The translations under genes were made by a program, and so were the position numbers. DNA of 64,000 nucleotides from Thereva unica (taxonomy: Eukaryota; Arthropoda; Insecta; Diptera; Therevidae), in assembly GCA_949987705.1 (NCBI GenBank), contig OX465283.1:162269850-162333849 (forward strand), in the 5' to 3' direction. Of this stretch, positions 44,565 to 55,451 are shown piece after piece (within the stretch, counting starts at the first letter, position 1; the number at the start of each line of letters is the position of its first letter). The notes beneath the pieces are model-generated. The model did not search any database. It had not been told where the DNA came from and was given only the letters and a program-made list of their open reading frames with translations.

Positions 44565-45112
44565 TTAAGGACGATAATATCTATTTGATTCGTCCCGACT
44601 CCTTTGAAGTTGGGAGATATGTTTTGCTCTGACATGGGACCCATATGCAGAAAAGTCCTTGCTAACTTGCTGAGGGGAAATTTGGAATTGTTCATAGAAA
44701 TTTGTAAAGAGTTCTAGGAGGGCATTACGTTCAATAGGTAGGCCCTCTTGCTGAATAGAAATAATTAGACTAGTCCTGGTCTTACCATTAATGCAAGTTG
44801 AATCTGGTTTGTTGTGCATGTAAGCCAGGAATAGGCGAACATCATCAAAGATCCTCTTTTCTCGCAAGCGTGAAAGCTAATATCTCTTATCTTCGGAGTC
44901 AGCAAATATAATGGTATTTTTTACCACCGGGGGTTGTAGAGGATTCAAGAAAGGCGACTTGGATCTTGATCTACTAACTATAAAAATTTCATCAGCATCT
45001 GTTCAGTTTACCACTTCACAGATAATACTTGGATACTCTCCTTCAATTAAATACTGCGCATAAACTCTACCTATTGGAAACCAATTAAAATATATAAAAC
45101 CCTTCTACTTAT
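44565..45112 (-). pseudogene. LINE ORF1 C-terminal remnant
   Basis: Reading in the same frame as ORF2, the minus strand encodes YFNWFPIGRVYAQYLIEGEY, then SIICEVVN, a TGA stop, TDADEIFIVSRSRSKSPFLN, LQPPVVKNTIIFADSEDKRY, a TAG stop, and then the 100-residue open block ending SRDESNRYYRP and TAA at 44565-44567. A further TAG lies near 45105. The product would be the RNA-binding partner of ORF2. I cannot see CCHC knuckles because the N-terminal part is missing. ORF1 and ORF2 are in the same frame, separated by this one TAA. Confidence 0.75.
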
Positions 45113-45977
45113 CATATGATATCAATATTAACAGCCATTAATAAAATCATTTTCGACCTCTATTACATTTTAAAAAACTCGAACTTCAATAGGTTAAATT
45201 CCCAGCAGCAAAAATCTGAGTATTAACAGTGAGGTTGCGAATAAAAAAATATTAATATGGAAAAAAACAAGAATTTAATAATAATAATAATATTAAAATG
45301 CACTCTCTAACTAAAGTCAATTACATTCAACCCAATAAATATTCTAGGACTATATATAAATGTGGATTTCATTAATTATTATTTGCAAAGAATCAAAAAT
45401 TTCATATCACATACATTTTGCAACGATGGGAAAATCAATAAACGAATCGATTTATCATTAACATCTGCTTATTAATATTTGAGCTTAAATATCATCAATT
45501 CATTTTTATTACCACTATTATTTTGCACATAAATGAATATTATTTGTAATAATTAAATTTCAACAAAAAAACAAAAAATAATAAATAAAGATGATTTCGC
45601 ATAAAATGAAGCAAAAATTTATTGCTTAATCAATATTGGGGGGAAAAAAACGTATCATTCAATTCAAGTACTCTTCTATTTAAAATTAATTATGAATAAT
45701 AATTATTAATAATATTTCGTAGTTAAATAAAAACATTGCATTTGGATTTAAATGGCGAGAATTAATAATATTCATTTAATTTAAGCATAATTGTCGATGA
45801 GAGATATTATTAAAGAGTGATTCTAGGATGGGACTAATTGCAGATGTTTAAAAATACATTTAATCAATAACCCACTTATTTACGTAATTTCTGAGAATAT
45901 TCCGAGATTTTATAGCAACTTTTAAAATAAACAAAAACTCTGAGGCAAAGGACAGCATAGAATCGGCTTAGGCTTAA
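45113..45977. other. AT-rich stretch, no gene
   Basis: Very AT-rich sequence with an AATAATAATAATAATATT run near 45276-45296 and many ATTAAT motifs. No coding or structural signal is recognised. Confidence 0.5.
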
Positions 45978-46190
45978 GTACCCAGTTGGGAAATGGAGCG
46001 CTCCGGAAGTCATATTTGAGTACTCCTTAAAAAGGTTACATCACTCCTGTTCCCATACCAGTTCCATATACTTTTAAATATTGTAAGTCCCCAGCGGGAA
46101 ATGGAGTGCTCCAACAGCCATCTTTGAGCACTCCAAAAGGCGCTTACAACGCTCCCATTCCCATACCAGTTCCATATACTTTTGGATATG
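45978..46190. repeat. Tandem duplication of about 107 bp
   Basis: Units at about 45978-46085 and 46086-46190 share GGGAAATGGAGYGCTCC, TTGAGYACTCC and CCCATACCAGTTCCATATAC. They adjoin the 5S-like repeat copy 3 and may be its duplicated 3' end. Confidence 0.8.
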
Positions 46191-46440
46191 TGATCCGGTA
46201 TCGAAAAGCTTTTATTTTGTTCATCTTTTGCAATTGCCTTTATCTCTCCAAGCCCGATAGTGGCTTTACCAAAGCAGTCCCCCAACTAAATTCTATCCAC
46301 TTCCAAAGCTGCTTGCCCCTCTGTATCGGACGAGAGCCGGGATATTGAGTATGCTAATGTCACATTTTATAGCCACAAAGATTGTTTCCCGTTTTCTTTT
46401 TTTCTATTAAATTTTTTGAAAAAGCTCCCTTTAGAGTGTT
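46183..46440 (-). repeat. 5S rRNA-like dispersed repeat, copy 3
   Basis: On the minus strand, 46362 down to 46262 reads CCCGGCTCTCGTCCGATAC, GGCAAGCAGC, GAATTTAGTTGGGGGACTGC and TTTGG, a 5S-like series. The upstream flank with GGGAGCTTTTTCAAAAAATT (46430-46410) matches copy 1. Its downstream flank GCAATTGCAAAAG, then AAAAGCTTTTCGATAC and GGATCACATATCC (to 46183), matches copy 4. Confidence 0.8.
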
Positions 46441-46568
46441 CCAAGTAAGCTTCCTTGTGCATCGCTCAGAATTGTTCCCACTGGGTTATTACAGAGGAGC
46501 ATACCTGTCAAAAGCGTTTTAGAAGCATTATAAAAAAGCCTTTTAATAGAGAATTTTCATGGACGACT
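46441..46568. other. Spacer between two 5S-like repeats
   Basis: No gene. The junk between copies 3 and 4 contains no motif I recognise. Confidence 0.4.
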
Positions 46569-46790
46569 GTGGATATGTGATCCAGTATCGAAAAGCTTTT
46601 ATTTTGCAATTGCCATTTGCTTTCCAAGCGTGAGCGTGGGTTTTCTAAAGCAGTTCTACCTCCTCCAAAGCTGCTTGTCCTCCGCATCGATTGAGTGTGC
46701 TATAGTCATCCTTTACTTTCTCGAAGATAATCGCCCGTTTTCTTCGTTTTATAAAATTTATGAAAACTCCAGTAATGCTCCCTCGGAAGC
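46569..46790 (-). repeat. 5S rRNA-like dispersed repeat, copy 4
   Basis: A more decayed copy in the same orientation as copy 3. GGACAAGCAGCTTTGGAG and GTAGAACTGCTTTAG remain from the 5S-like part. The downstream GCAATTGCAAAATAAAAGCT and TTCGATACTGGATCACATAT are shared with copy 3, showing that the repeat unit includes this non-5S tail. Confidence 0.75.
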
Positions 46791-47840
46791 ATATTGAACA
46801 GCGCTCAAAAGAAGCTTCTGTGAACAGCGCTTCCAATTTTTCACATTTTCGATAATAGCTTGCTGAGATCACACAATCTCATGGTTCATGCTGTAAACGT
46901 GCTAAAGGTGACGACGAAACTGTTTTCCTCGGCCACGGCCAATTGTTCGACGAAATGACAGTGGTTTGCAGATTACGCATCTTCACGCAAAAGCCGTGTC
47001 TTCTATTCGTTTTTGATAGTCGCTATGGAAAGCGATTGGTCGGTCATCCCAAGCATGTTTACAGCATTAATTGTGAATAGGCATCGCAAGAATCGTTTCC
47101 ACAATAACTGGACACTGGACGATTAGAGAAAAGGCACGCAGATTGAAAATCCAATACAACACCTACTACCATGTCTGTGGGCACAAGTTGTCCGGGTCCC
47201 GCTCGGATCTGATACCGTACCCTTGGTTAGCAACTTCTTCTTAAAAAGCTTGAAATTAGTTTCAAAGTATAAAATAGAAGGAGGAGTACACCTTTCGAAG
47301 CCTACTGAGCCAAAACGTAAATGTAATTATGTCGAGGGCTGAAACACAGGGAGGTTTGGGCTTCACAAACTAAATCTTTTAAGGCAAATGAGCGATGAGT
47401 TGAAGAACTTCTTTCCACCGTTATTGACATGAATGTACAAGAAGAAGTTATCTGATGCTGTCAGGATTACAACTAAAGGCAGTACAACAGTCAAAAGCCC
47501 GGACAGAATCATGTCTGCTAATAACTCCTTGCTCAAATTTCTGGACCAACGAAGGCAATGGAAGCACCAGTTTCCATATTTCCCAAGTGCAGCGGCCCTG
47601 GGCCAAGCATACAATATCCCTAATATCCCTAGAGCAAACATAGGTTTCTTTAAGAAATATTCAAAGAATATTTATTGTATCGCTCACTGTTTTTCTAATA
47701 TTAATAAATAACCCGTTTTTTCTGACCATTTCTTCAATCCAAAATTTGGTTGATCATAGTTCCCTGAGCTTACGAACATCAAAGGCAAGAGAGTTAAAAA
47801 AAGGTTTTTTTTGGTTTTGAGCTAAACTAAAATCGTTTAA
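46791..47840. other. No recognised gene
   Basis: Nothing recognised. Overlapping opposite-strand frames at 47363-47641 and 47433-47711 are each other's shadows and neither has a motif I know. Confidence 0.4.
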
Positions 47841-47917
47841 AAAGTCGAAAGCTTTTGTGACGTCACTCACAAATTAAAAGAGCTTTTAAGCTTTTGAGCT
47901 TTTGCGTCATTTTGAAT
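47841..47917. repeat. AAGCTTTT cluster with TGACGTCAC
   Basis: AAAGCTTTTGTGACGTCACT is followed by AAAGAGCTTTTAAGCTTTTG. The same arrangement recurs at 49995-50062. TGACGTCA is a palindromic CRE-type octamer. Confidence 0.7.
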
Positions 47918-49856
47918 AAGTATTTACATACTTGTATTGTTTTTTTTTTTTTTTTCAATTATCATTGAATTGGTTGGGAACTAAAAATATTTTTGAATTT
48001 ATATAGTGATTTAAAATGTTAGACGAAGTGTAAAGTACTGTTTATTCAGTTATATTATCCGATCCCCTACAACAAATATAATATTAACTATATCTAAAAG
48101 CATATTATATCAACTTCAATCAACTTGAACGACTAACGGAAAGTGTGCTGCAGCCCAAATTTGATATGTTGCTCTCGTTCGGTGTGCCTTGAACTCTTTT
48201 GAATATTCATTACAAATCCTTCTCAATATTTAAGAGTCAAAGTAGTACCAGCACCAACGAGCCCTGATCTGCTTGAACACTTGAATCAGATAAGCCCAAG
48301 AGAAAAATTTAATTTATCACCACGATCAAATAAGTCGAGAAACAGTAAAAAGGATACGCTCTGATATCTTAACCAAAATTTTTATGAACGCAATAACTTG
48401 AAGAGAGACGACGACTATCAGAAAATTTATTTTGGCGAAGCCCGTAATTTATTCATCGCCTCTATGTGAAGTCAACCAAGTCGGGCTGGAAAGCAGCCTT
48501 AGCTGTCGCTGCTGAGGAGCAGCTCCACCAACCGGGGCGAGTGATTCCATCAATCGGGAAACAAGATAAAAAAAAATGAAGCCGAAAAAAAATGGAAGAA
48601 CACAACATGTAAAGGCGTCAGAATGTAAATAGCTTCAGACTACATTTGTGAAAGCATCAAAACCAGCCTCCATTGCCAAAGTGCCACCATAGTATCTCTC
48701 TGTACGAGACGTCCTACCCTTCCTCAATATTTTTGGGGAAAGTTCCATGCCAACAGCCCGCGGGGGTGAGAGGTTAGGATTTCGCCGAACATTTTGCATA
48801 CTCCCAACCGGAAACGCCATGCTCAGAATATAAATTGACAAAACATAAGCCAACCCGTTCTTCCTGTATGGAGGAGCAACCTTGACTCTCTCTCTAATCC
48901 TTGAAATGGTTGCTCCGGAAAACTTAAAGATCTGCAGTTCTTGTACTTGTTTACAGGTTCACCGGGGGCGGGCGGGGGCAGCACTGATACTCTCTTATCT
49001 TGGTAGTCCACCTGCTACTGATTTAATTGAAAGCACATAAATTAGGATAAATATCAAATTTCCTTCCCGATTACAAACTTTTAGAGTCATTTTCTTGTAT
49101 ACAGAGGAAGATTCATGCCTCAGGTAACCTAACAACATGAAACATTTGCTGGATTTAATTTGGGACCGGCTGATGTAAGGTGAGATGCTGATAGGATACA
49201 TTGATGGCTTGACTTTGTACTTAAATAGACGTTAGATTGGTTTTACATGACGAAGGGTTATATTTACATATACTTTTCAGTACGCCCTACTACTACCATA
49301 TAAGGTCGTATCCAAAGCAAAGTTAAAGTCATTTAGCCTTTTTCGCTTGGTAACAAACATTTAAAAGAGCTGAGACGAAAATTTTTTTGGGGGTTGAACA
49401 TAGGAGGATTCTTTTAAAGTTCTCTGCAGTCTTTCATGAGGATGCTCAGTCTATTTCAATAGTTAGGGTTCCTGAAATACTTAGGGATCCTTACCCCTAC
49501 AAAAATTTGCCTGCAGAGTTTATTGGTATTCTCAGCACAAAACTTTCTTCTACCGGTCGATCACTGGAAATTTCGATAGAAGTATAAGTCTAAAAAGTGT
49601 AGCGTAGGGTAGAGACTATTGATTCAAGCCTTTGAATGAAAAAACATCACTGGATGTCATTCTCCAGCTTGGGGTCGAGCTTTGGGCTAAGGCCTCTATG
49701 GTTGATCTGATAACAAGATAGTGGCTTCGAAAAATGTACTCGGACCTCTCTAATCCAGGATTCTTCATCCAGGACTCTTTAACCTACCGCACAGCTCTCA
49801 CCACAATTTCTCATAGGGGCTATACTCCTACTCGTTGACAGTTGAAATTTTTTAAC
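47918..49856. other. No recognised gene
   Basis: Nothing recognised. A long T-run is at 47940-47955. The frames near 48635-49011 on the minus strand have no known motif. Confidence 0.4.
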
Positions 49857-50064
49857 TTGAGCTGAAAGCTCTTGCCATTTTTTATGTGACGTCACAAAAG
49901 CTCTCCTGTTTGCATGAAATCTTTAAAACATAACGTCAGAGGCCATTTTTGGCTCGTTTTAGTCCAAAATGACTTCTGACTTTATGTCTAAAAACCGAAG
50001 AGCTTTTGTGACGTCACTTAAAAATTTTCAATAGCTTTTAAGCTTTTTAAGCTTTCGTTTGATT
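49857..50064. repeat. AAGCTTTT/TGACGTCA inverted-repeat element
   Basis: The left part reads GAGCTGAAAGCTCTTGCC, then TGTGACGTCACAAAAGCTCT. The right part reads AAGAGCTTTTGTGACGTCAC, then AATAGCTTTTAAGCTTTTTA. The two TGACGTCAC/AGCTCTT blocks are inverted relative to each other about 125 bp apart, which suggests a small palindromic element related to 47841-47917. Confidence 0.65.
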
Positions 50065-51589
50065 TTTAAGAAATATTAACGATAATGGTTGCATTATCTA
50101 CTGTATTAATTCCGATCGCCGCTTTAATGAGTTTTTACTTAAATAGTGTTGTTAAACTCGTGTATTGTCAGTGTTTTAAAAAATTAAATTTATGTAAGTT
50201 AGTAAGCTTTTTTAATCAACTCTCTCAATATGGAAGATGCCTCAAAAACGTCGAATGATTTTTGTAATTTTATGGCTCTTGGTTATTTTGCAGCAGTTTC
50301 ACCATCTGAGAAATATTTTAAAGCTCCTTTCTTTCGCTACTTTAATTCCAGTCCCAAATATTGACCCCATTTGAACCAAATTAGGGTTTGCATAATAGCA
50401 ACGTGTATACTTGTATATACTTAACAGTTACAGTAAGCCACAGTTAAAACCCTTTTTTACTATCTTACCGTACTACAGCCAAAAAAAAGGGAAAAGGGAT
50501 GGGGCCATGATCTTCGAAAGAAAGTTTTACTACCCTAAATGCAAACACGGAATCTAAAGGAAGTAAGTGTAGGCGCTCTCTATTGACTATTTAAAGGAGT
50601 TGCCAAAACCCGAACAAATACATTAAATTTGCTTTTCATTACATCCCCCCCGCCTTAAAAAGAAAAGGAGACGAGTCTCCCAAAAGGATGGAACGAACCA
50701 ACACACACACAGAGAGAGAGAAGAAAAAACATTCTTGTAGGAATAATGAGAACGAAATGAAATGGTCTTCCACCAAACACAAATTGACGGGAATTTATGT
50801 GTCTCCGGGGGCACGATATAGAGCCTCCTCCGGGGTTAATGATATTATAGAAAGGATTTTCCACCACAATTTTTCTTCCTCACGACCGAATAGCGAGCAT
50901 AAACCATCAAATTTAACCAGCGAATGGAAAAGTATAAAATGAGGAAGAAATGAAAAATCAGCCGAAAAAAAAAGTTATGGAAACCGCGAAATCGCATTGG
51001 TGTTGGGCGAATGAAAGGTCCTAAAATATATATCCTTGGAAAAGGGATGAAAGGAACAATTTTGTGTTGTAAAAAGCGCTTTTATTAATAATTATTCGGC
51101 TATTATCTGTCTCTTGCAGAAAGTATGGAAAGTTTTCGTGGTCAAATTTTCATTGTCTTTTTTTTTTTGGTATAATACAATATGGACCTGCCAGAACCAC
51201 CCCAAGATTATCTCAAGCAGTTTTCTTTTAATTTTTTTTTACAGGGAAAATTCATGATATGAATAAAAGTCGATCATTCCACTTGTGTGGATAATTATAA
51301 ATAACTGGCGAATTTCCACACTCTTGGTAGCTTGACTCTTTTGAAAGGACTTCAAGGATATTGAAAAGTTTGAATAGCTTCGAGTCAAGTTACTTTCACA
51401 GTTGATATAATGCATAAATTCGTTATCGTAAGTGGTTTTAAATAAGTTTTCACGACATTGAAGCTATACATCTTTTGGTGTGTGGTTAACGCAAGCTTCA
51501 GCATCCATCTATCTGTATTAGTTTATTTGCTTGGGTTTAAGTGTAATGAAGGTCTTCAAGCAAATGGAATGAGTATGGAACTGAGCAGT
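50065..51589. other. No recognised gene
   Basis: Nothing recognised. An ACACACACACAGAGAGAGAG run lies near 50701-50720. Confidence 0.4.
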
Positions 51590-53905
51590 CTCAGCGCAAC
51601 ATCATATCATCTACTATGGGGATTTGAGGACATTACAAAGCCAACCCTCATCAAAGAATTGGATACCACGTTGTGCGCCACATTCAGACTAGAGGGCCAC
51701 CGTTGAACTCAAAACCTAGATGCCTTTCATCAGAGCAACTTAAAAATATAAAGAAAGAATTGCAGTACATTCACGTTCAAGGTGTTTGCCGACCATCGAA
51801 AAGCAGCTAGCCAAGCCATTGTCCCAGACCGTTACCTATACCTTATATTCAAGACTCCGTCCACCACCTCAGAAGGAAGAAGGTCTTTGGCACAGCGGAT
51901 TTAACCAGGGTATGGTACCACAAAATTCAGGTTAACCCGGAATCAGCCATAACGACACCTTTTGGATTGTTTGAATTTACTTTGAGGGCCTTTGGTTTGT
52001 GCAACGCAGCACACACATTTTAACGCTTCGTCCAAAAGTTAGTAGAGTCCTTGGCCGTATCTGGAAGATTTTCTTAAAGCGCCAGACACACCTCGGGCAA
52101 TTTTTCCAAAGATTTACCATAAATCCAGCAAAATGTACTTTTTAGACGTTGTCAATGAAACTCCTAGGCTACCTTATTTCTGCGGAAGCAACCAGGTCCC
52201 TCCTTATGAAGATTCAAGCCATCAGAAATATATTTCAAGAAACCTGAAAACGTTCAAGAACAATTTTTACGTATGCTTGACATTTTCAGGCTTTTTGTAC
52301 CTAAAACCTAACCCAAACGCAGCAGAACTTCAGTCTCCTTCTCGGGTGTTATGCGAGAAATAAGAGGAAGGACAAAACTCCCTTCAGTGTAGTCATCGGA
52401 GTTTTCGAGGAGTTGTATCACCAGGCACTAGACGACGTAGTCCTTCTCGCTCATTCAGAGGCCATAGCTCCGTGGGTATTGATGGTAGATGCATCAGAAG
52501 TAGCGTTATGGGGCAGTTGTACAATAACACCTTCTATGAGGATGGCAACCTCCTGTTTCCTTTTCTCGGAAGCTAACATCGGCGTAGGCAAAGTACATAT
52601 AGCACCTTCATCCATGTTTTACTATGTGCCTTTGCAGCACGGAAACACTTTCAACATATTTTGGAAGGCAGACACACTCACTTTATACACTGATCATAAA
52701 CTATTGACGTACCTATTCATTTCAGCCAAAATGCGAAAAGGCGTCTCCAAAGTAACTTTGGTATCTGAGCTATATTGGAGAATTCACAAGCGATATTCAG
52801 CATTTATCAGAGAAAAGGATAGACGCCAATACAATATCCACAGTTCAATCTATCTTCTAACCAACAGATATCACACTGCAAATTTCAGCTTTTGGAAGTG
52901 TGTTATTTTAACACACTTAAAGTGTGTTATTATGATATCACCCATTTGATTAATATTGTAGTCACTTTTCACACGTTTAAAGTGTGGACTAGAATATTAA
53001 TCAAATGAGTATCGAATCACAATAACACACTTTAAGCGTGTTAAAATAACACACTTCCAAAAGTTGAGATTTGCTGTGCAGCTATGAACACTTAGCGTAA
53101 GAACAAAGCATTGACGAGGATCTCAAAAATCTTCTGAGCCATTGTACTGCCAACCAACCATTGTATTGAGAGATGTCAACAGCTCGAACTCGAGAGCGGC
53201 ACACAATTGCTAATTTCCCAAAATCTGAAGGACGGTTTTTAGCATATTCAATTGGACATCGTGGGACCACTACCTTTTTGTAATAGATATACCTATGCTC
53301 TAATATGTTTAGATCTGTCCACAAGATGAGGTGAGGTAGTTTCCGTGATGTCACAGCGGAAATAGTTGCAGTTTATCTGGTTGGATTTCGAAGTTCGGTA
53401 CACTAAATGAAATAATCACCGACCAAGGACGATAGCTTGAAACATTTCTTTTCAATGAACTAACCAAGCTGTTGGGGGTTAAGAGATGCAGATCATCATC
53501 ATATCATCCGCAAGCAAATGCAATGATAGAGTGACTTCATACGACGCTTAAAACCGCTATCAAATGTAAAGCAACTCAACGAAGAAGAAAAGAAAAGAAA
53601 TTCCGTATTGTCCTACCGGAAAAAAGAACATCAATGCACGAAGATATTAAAGAATCACCACCTGAGTTGTTGTACGGAGAAAAATTGAACTCGTTGAAGA
53701 ATTCTTTACCTCAGAAAACGATACGAACAGTTCCGTCACGTGTGATGTACAGGGAATTCCACAGAGAGGACATGGTACACATAAAGCCTTTCTTGACAAG
53801 GACTTCAAGACATTCCATTTTACGGAATGATGCAGTGAAAAGTCTGTTACAGTACCGGACAATTGACCTTATAAGAAGGTGATTTCAGTGGGCAGAATTA
53901 AACCA
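51590..53905 (+). pseudogene. Decayed Ty3/gypsy pol (CsRn1-like): RT, RNase H, integrase
   Basis: Shifted plus-strand frames give, in order: RGPPLNSKPRCLSSEQLKN and LQYIHVQGVCRPSKSS (51690-51800) at the start of RT; YIQDSVHHLRRKKVFGTADL and AITTPFGLFEFTLRAFGLCN (51850-52010); VLMVDASEVALWG (52470) and LYTDHKLLTYLF (52680-52720) from RNase H; HIDIVGPLPF (about 53240), then LICLDLST and HHHIIRKQMQ (where HPQANG is expected) from integrase; and PPELLYGEKLNSL near 53650. Lesions are numerous. The RT catalytic YxDD segment is missing between about 52050 and 52120. A MITE sits between RNase H and integrase. No LTRs are recognised. The CsRn1-like placement is from motif style only. Confidence 0.8.
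52878..53074. mobile_element. 197-bp palindromic MITE inside gypsy pol
   Basis: The left arm (GCAAATTTCAGCTTTTGGAA, GTGTGTTATTTTAACACAC, TTAAAGTGTGTTATTATGAT, then CATTTGATTAATATT) and the right arm are near-perfect inverted copies around a short loop near 52970. Within each arm TTAAAGTGTG/CACACTTTAA motifs form smaller palindromes. The element could fold into one long hairpin. It has no coding capacity. Confidence 0.9.
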
Positions 53906-54062
53906 ACGAGCCTTTTTAACAACCAAGAGCAAGACACAGAGCTAACAGAATAAACGAAAGTAGAGAACAAAACGCTACCGCGAGGTAACCAGCCACCCAA
54001 TTTCACACTTTCCGCTACTGAAAAATGGAATCTAATATGAAATTTTATAGGTAAGAAGAGTG
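53906..54062. other. Transition from pol to minisatellite
   Basis: Possible decayed integrase C-terminus (a block reading KVISVGRIKPTSL near 53878-53915), then no recognisable sequence. Confidence 0.35.
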
Positions 54063-54556
54063 TGTTTAAACTAGCTCCAAAACCACTCCCACTTAATACA
54101 AAAAACTTCCGACTTAACTTCAAAGTAGCTCCTATAAACTCAAACTTCGTGGAACAGCAAAACAAGTGGGGTTAAAACAATAGAAGCTCCGACTCTAAAG
54201 CAGCCTCGGTTACCAATTACAACTCCAATTAACTCCAAATCAAGTCCGTTGAACACCAAAACAAGTTCTATTAACACCAAATAAACTCCGATTAACTCCA
54301 AAACAAGTCCGACTAATATTATAAGGCCGATTAACACCAAAAAAACTATTGACTCTAAAGCTCCACTACGATTACCTCTAAATCAACCCCGATTAACACC
54401 AAGCCAACTCCGATTAACTCCAAAGCAATTCCTATTATCTCCAAATCAACTCCAAAAAACGCCAATTAACACCAAATCAACTTCAATTAACTCCAAAACA
54501 ACCGCGCATGACTCTTGAATAACTCCTTTTAGCTCCAAAATAACTCCAACAAGATC
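54063..54556. repeat. 21-bp minisatellite
   Basis: About 20 imperfect units follow a 21-bp consensus close to CCGATTAACTCCAAAACAAC followed by T. Examples with exact spacing begin at about 54396, 54417 and 54438. Divergence rises toward both ends and some units are shortened. Because 21 is a multiple of three, a minus-strand frame (54140-54340) shows a false seven-residue hydrophobic repeat. Confidence 0.85.
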
Positions 54557-54889
54557 ACACATCATGAGTAGAATTATGATACAAAAACAAGATAGGACAG
54601 GCTTCCACTAGAAGAATGACGTCAAACAGAACATCCTGGGTTTAGTGTTGTCAAACTGGATAGCAACGGGTCCAAATCGGCACCGGTCGAAGGAGCAAAA
54701 GCAAGAGGGCCGATTGTAAAAGGAAGTGTAAGATGCAAATATGAAGTTGATGTTGCAAGTAAATTGTTCTGGTTACGTTTTCACAAAATACAACTCCGCA
54801 GGCGCACTTTTATGGAAATGGGCAGAACTACGGAATGAATAAATGCAAGATAGCCCACAAAGTTCAAAAACAATGTAAAACGCCGCTCT
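54557..54889. other. No recognised gene
   Basis: Nothing recognised. Confidence 0.4.
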
Positions 54890-55000
54890 CAAGTTCGCCC
54901 AGGTAGTTCTTAATCTAATCCTAGCCCTTATTTCATCTCTTCGAACTAAGCTTACCAACTGAGCACTACTGCACCATGACGAGGAATAGTCCAAAACCTT
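54890..55000 (+). pseudogene. LINE 3' tail, Jockey/CR1-like (copy F)
   Basis: The block CTTCGAACTAAGCTTACCAA and ACTACTGCACCATGACGAGG aligns with the non-coding tail of copies C and D. Little else remains. Confidence 0.5.
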
Positions 55001-55451
55001 CTGAATTCTCCACATAAATAAAAAAAGGATACTCTTCTCCATAATTTCCATCGAAATATACCCTGTAAACTATTTGTTACATACAAAGAGGAATTATTAA
55101 CAAATCCTTGGGCCCATTTGGTTCCAAATTATTCAAAATCACTTGAATGAAATTTACCAAGCAACAAGGTCAATATTTGCTATGGGGCATTCATCTTTCA
55201 ACAAAGATCTTCAATGCCTGCCAATTTGTGTGGAGATTTCCATTTTCATTTTGGGATTGTTACAAAAGACATGAACTGCATCCTCTAGTGAAGCGTAAGG
55301 CGATTTACATAATTATTGTGTTCATACCTGGGAACAACTTGTATGCATCAACCAGTATCTGCTCCTGTCTGTGAGAAAGAACAATGCGTCATTCACAAAA
55401 TTGAAAATAGCATCATTTAAAGAGACATTAATGATGAAACTCAAGAACTTT
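55001..55451. other. No recognised gene
   Basis: Nothing recognised between the LINE tail and the Helitron-like start. Confidence 0.4.

Larger units (their letters stand above)
41511..45112 (-). mobile_element. 5'-truncated Jockey/CR1-like LINE with intact ORF2
   Basis: The element lies on the minus strand. Its 3' end carries a TTTGGCAAATAAATAAATAAA-like tail (41511-41530 in reverse) after a roughly 125-bp 3' UTR. ORF2 is open throughout (41637-44564). ORF1 remains only as its C-terminal part with stops (44565-45112). The 5' boundary near 45112 is set by loss of recognisable coding sequence and is approximate. This is the most complete LINE in the window. Confidence 0.9.

Noticed and set aside
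54140..54340. Hydrophobic repeat protein on the minus strand
   Set aside because: The seven-residue periodicity comes from the 21-bp minisatellite. There is no start context or other protein feature.
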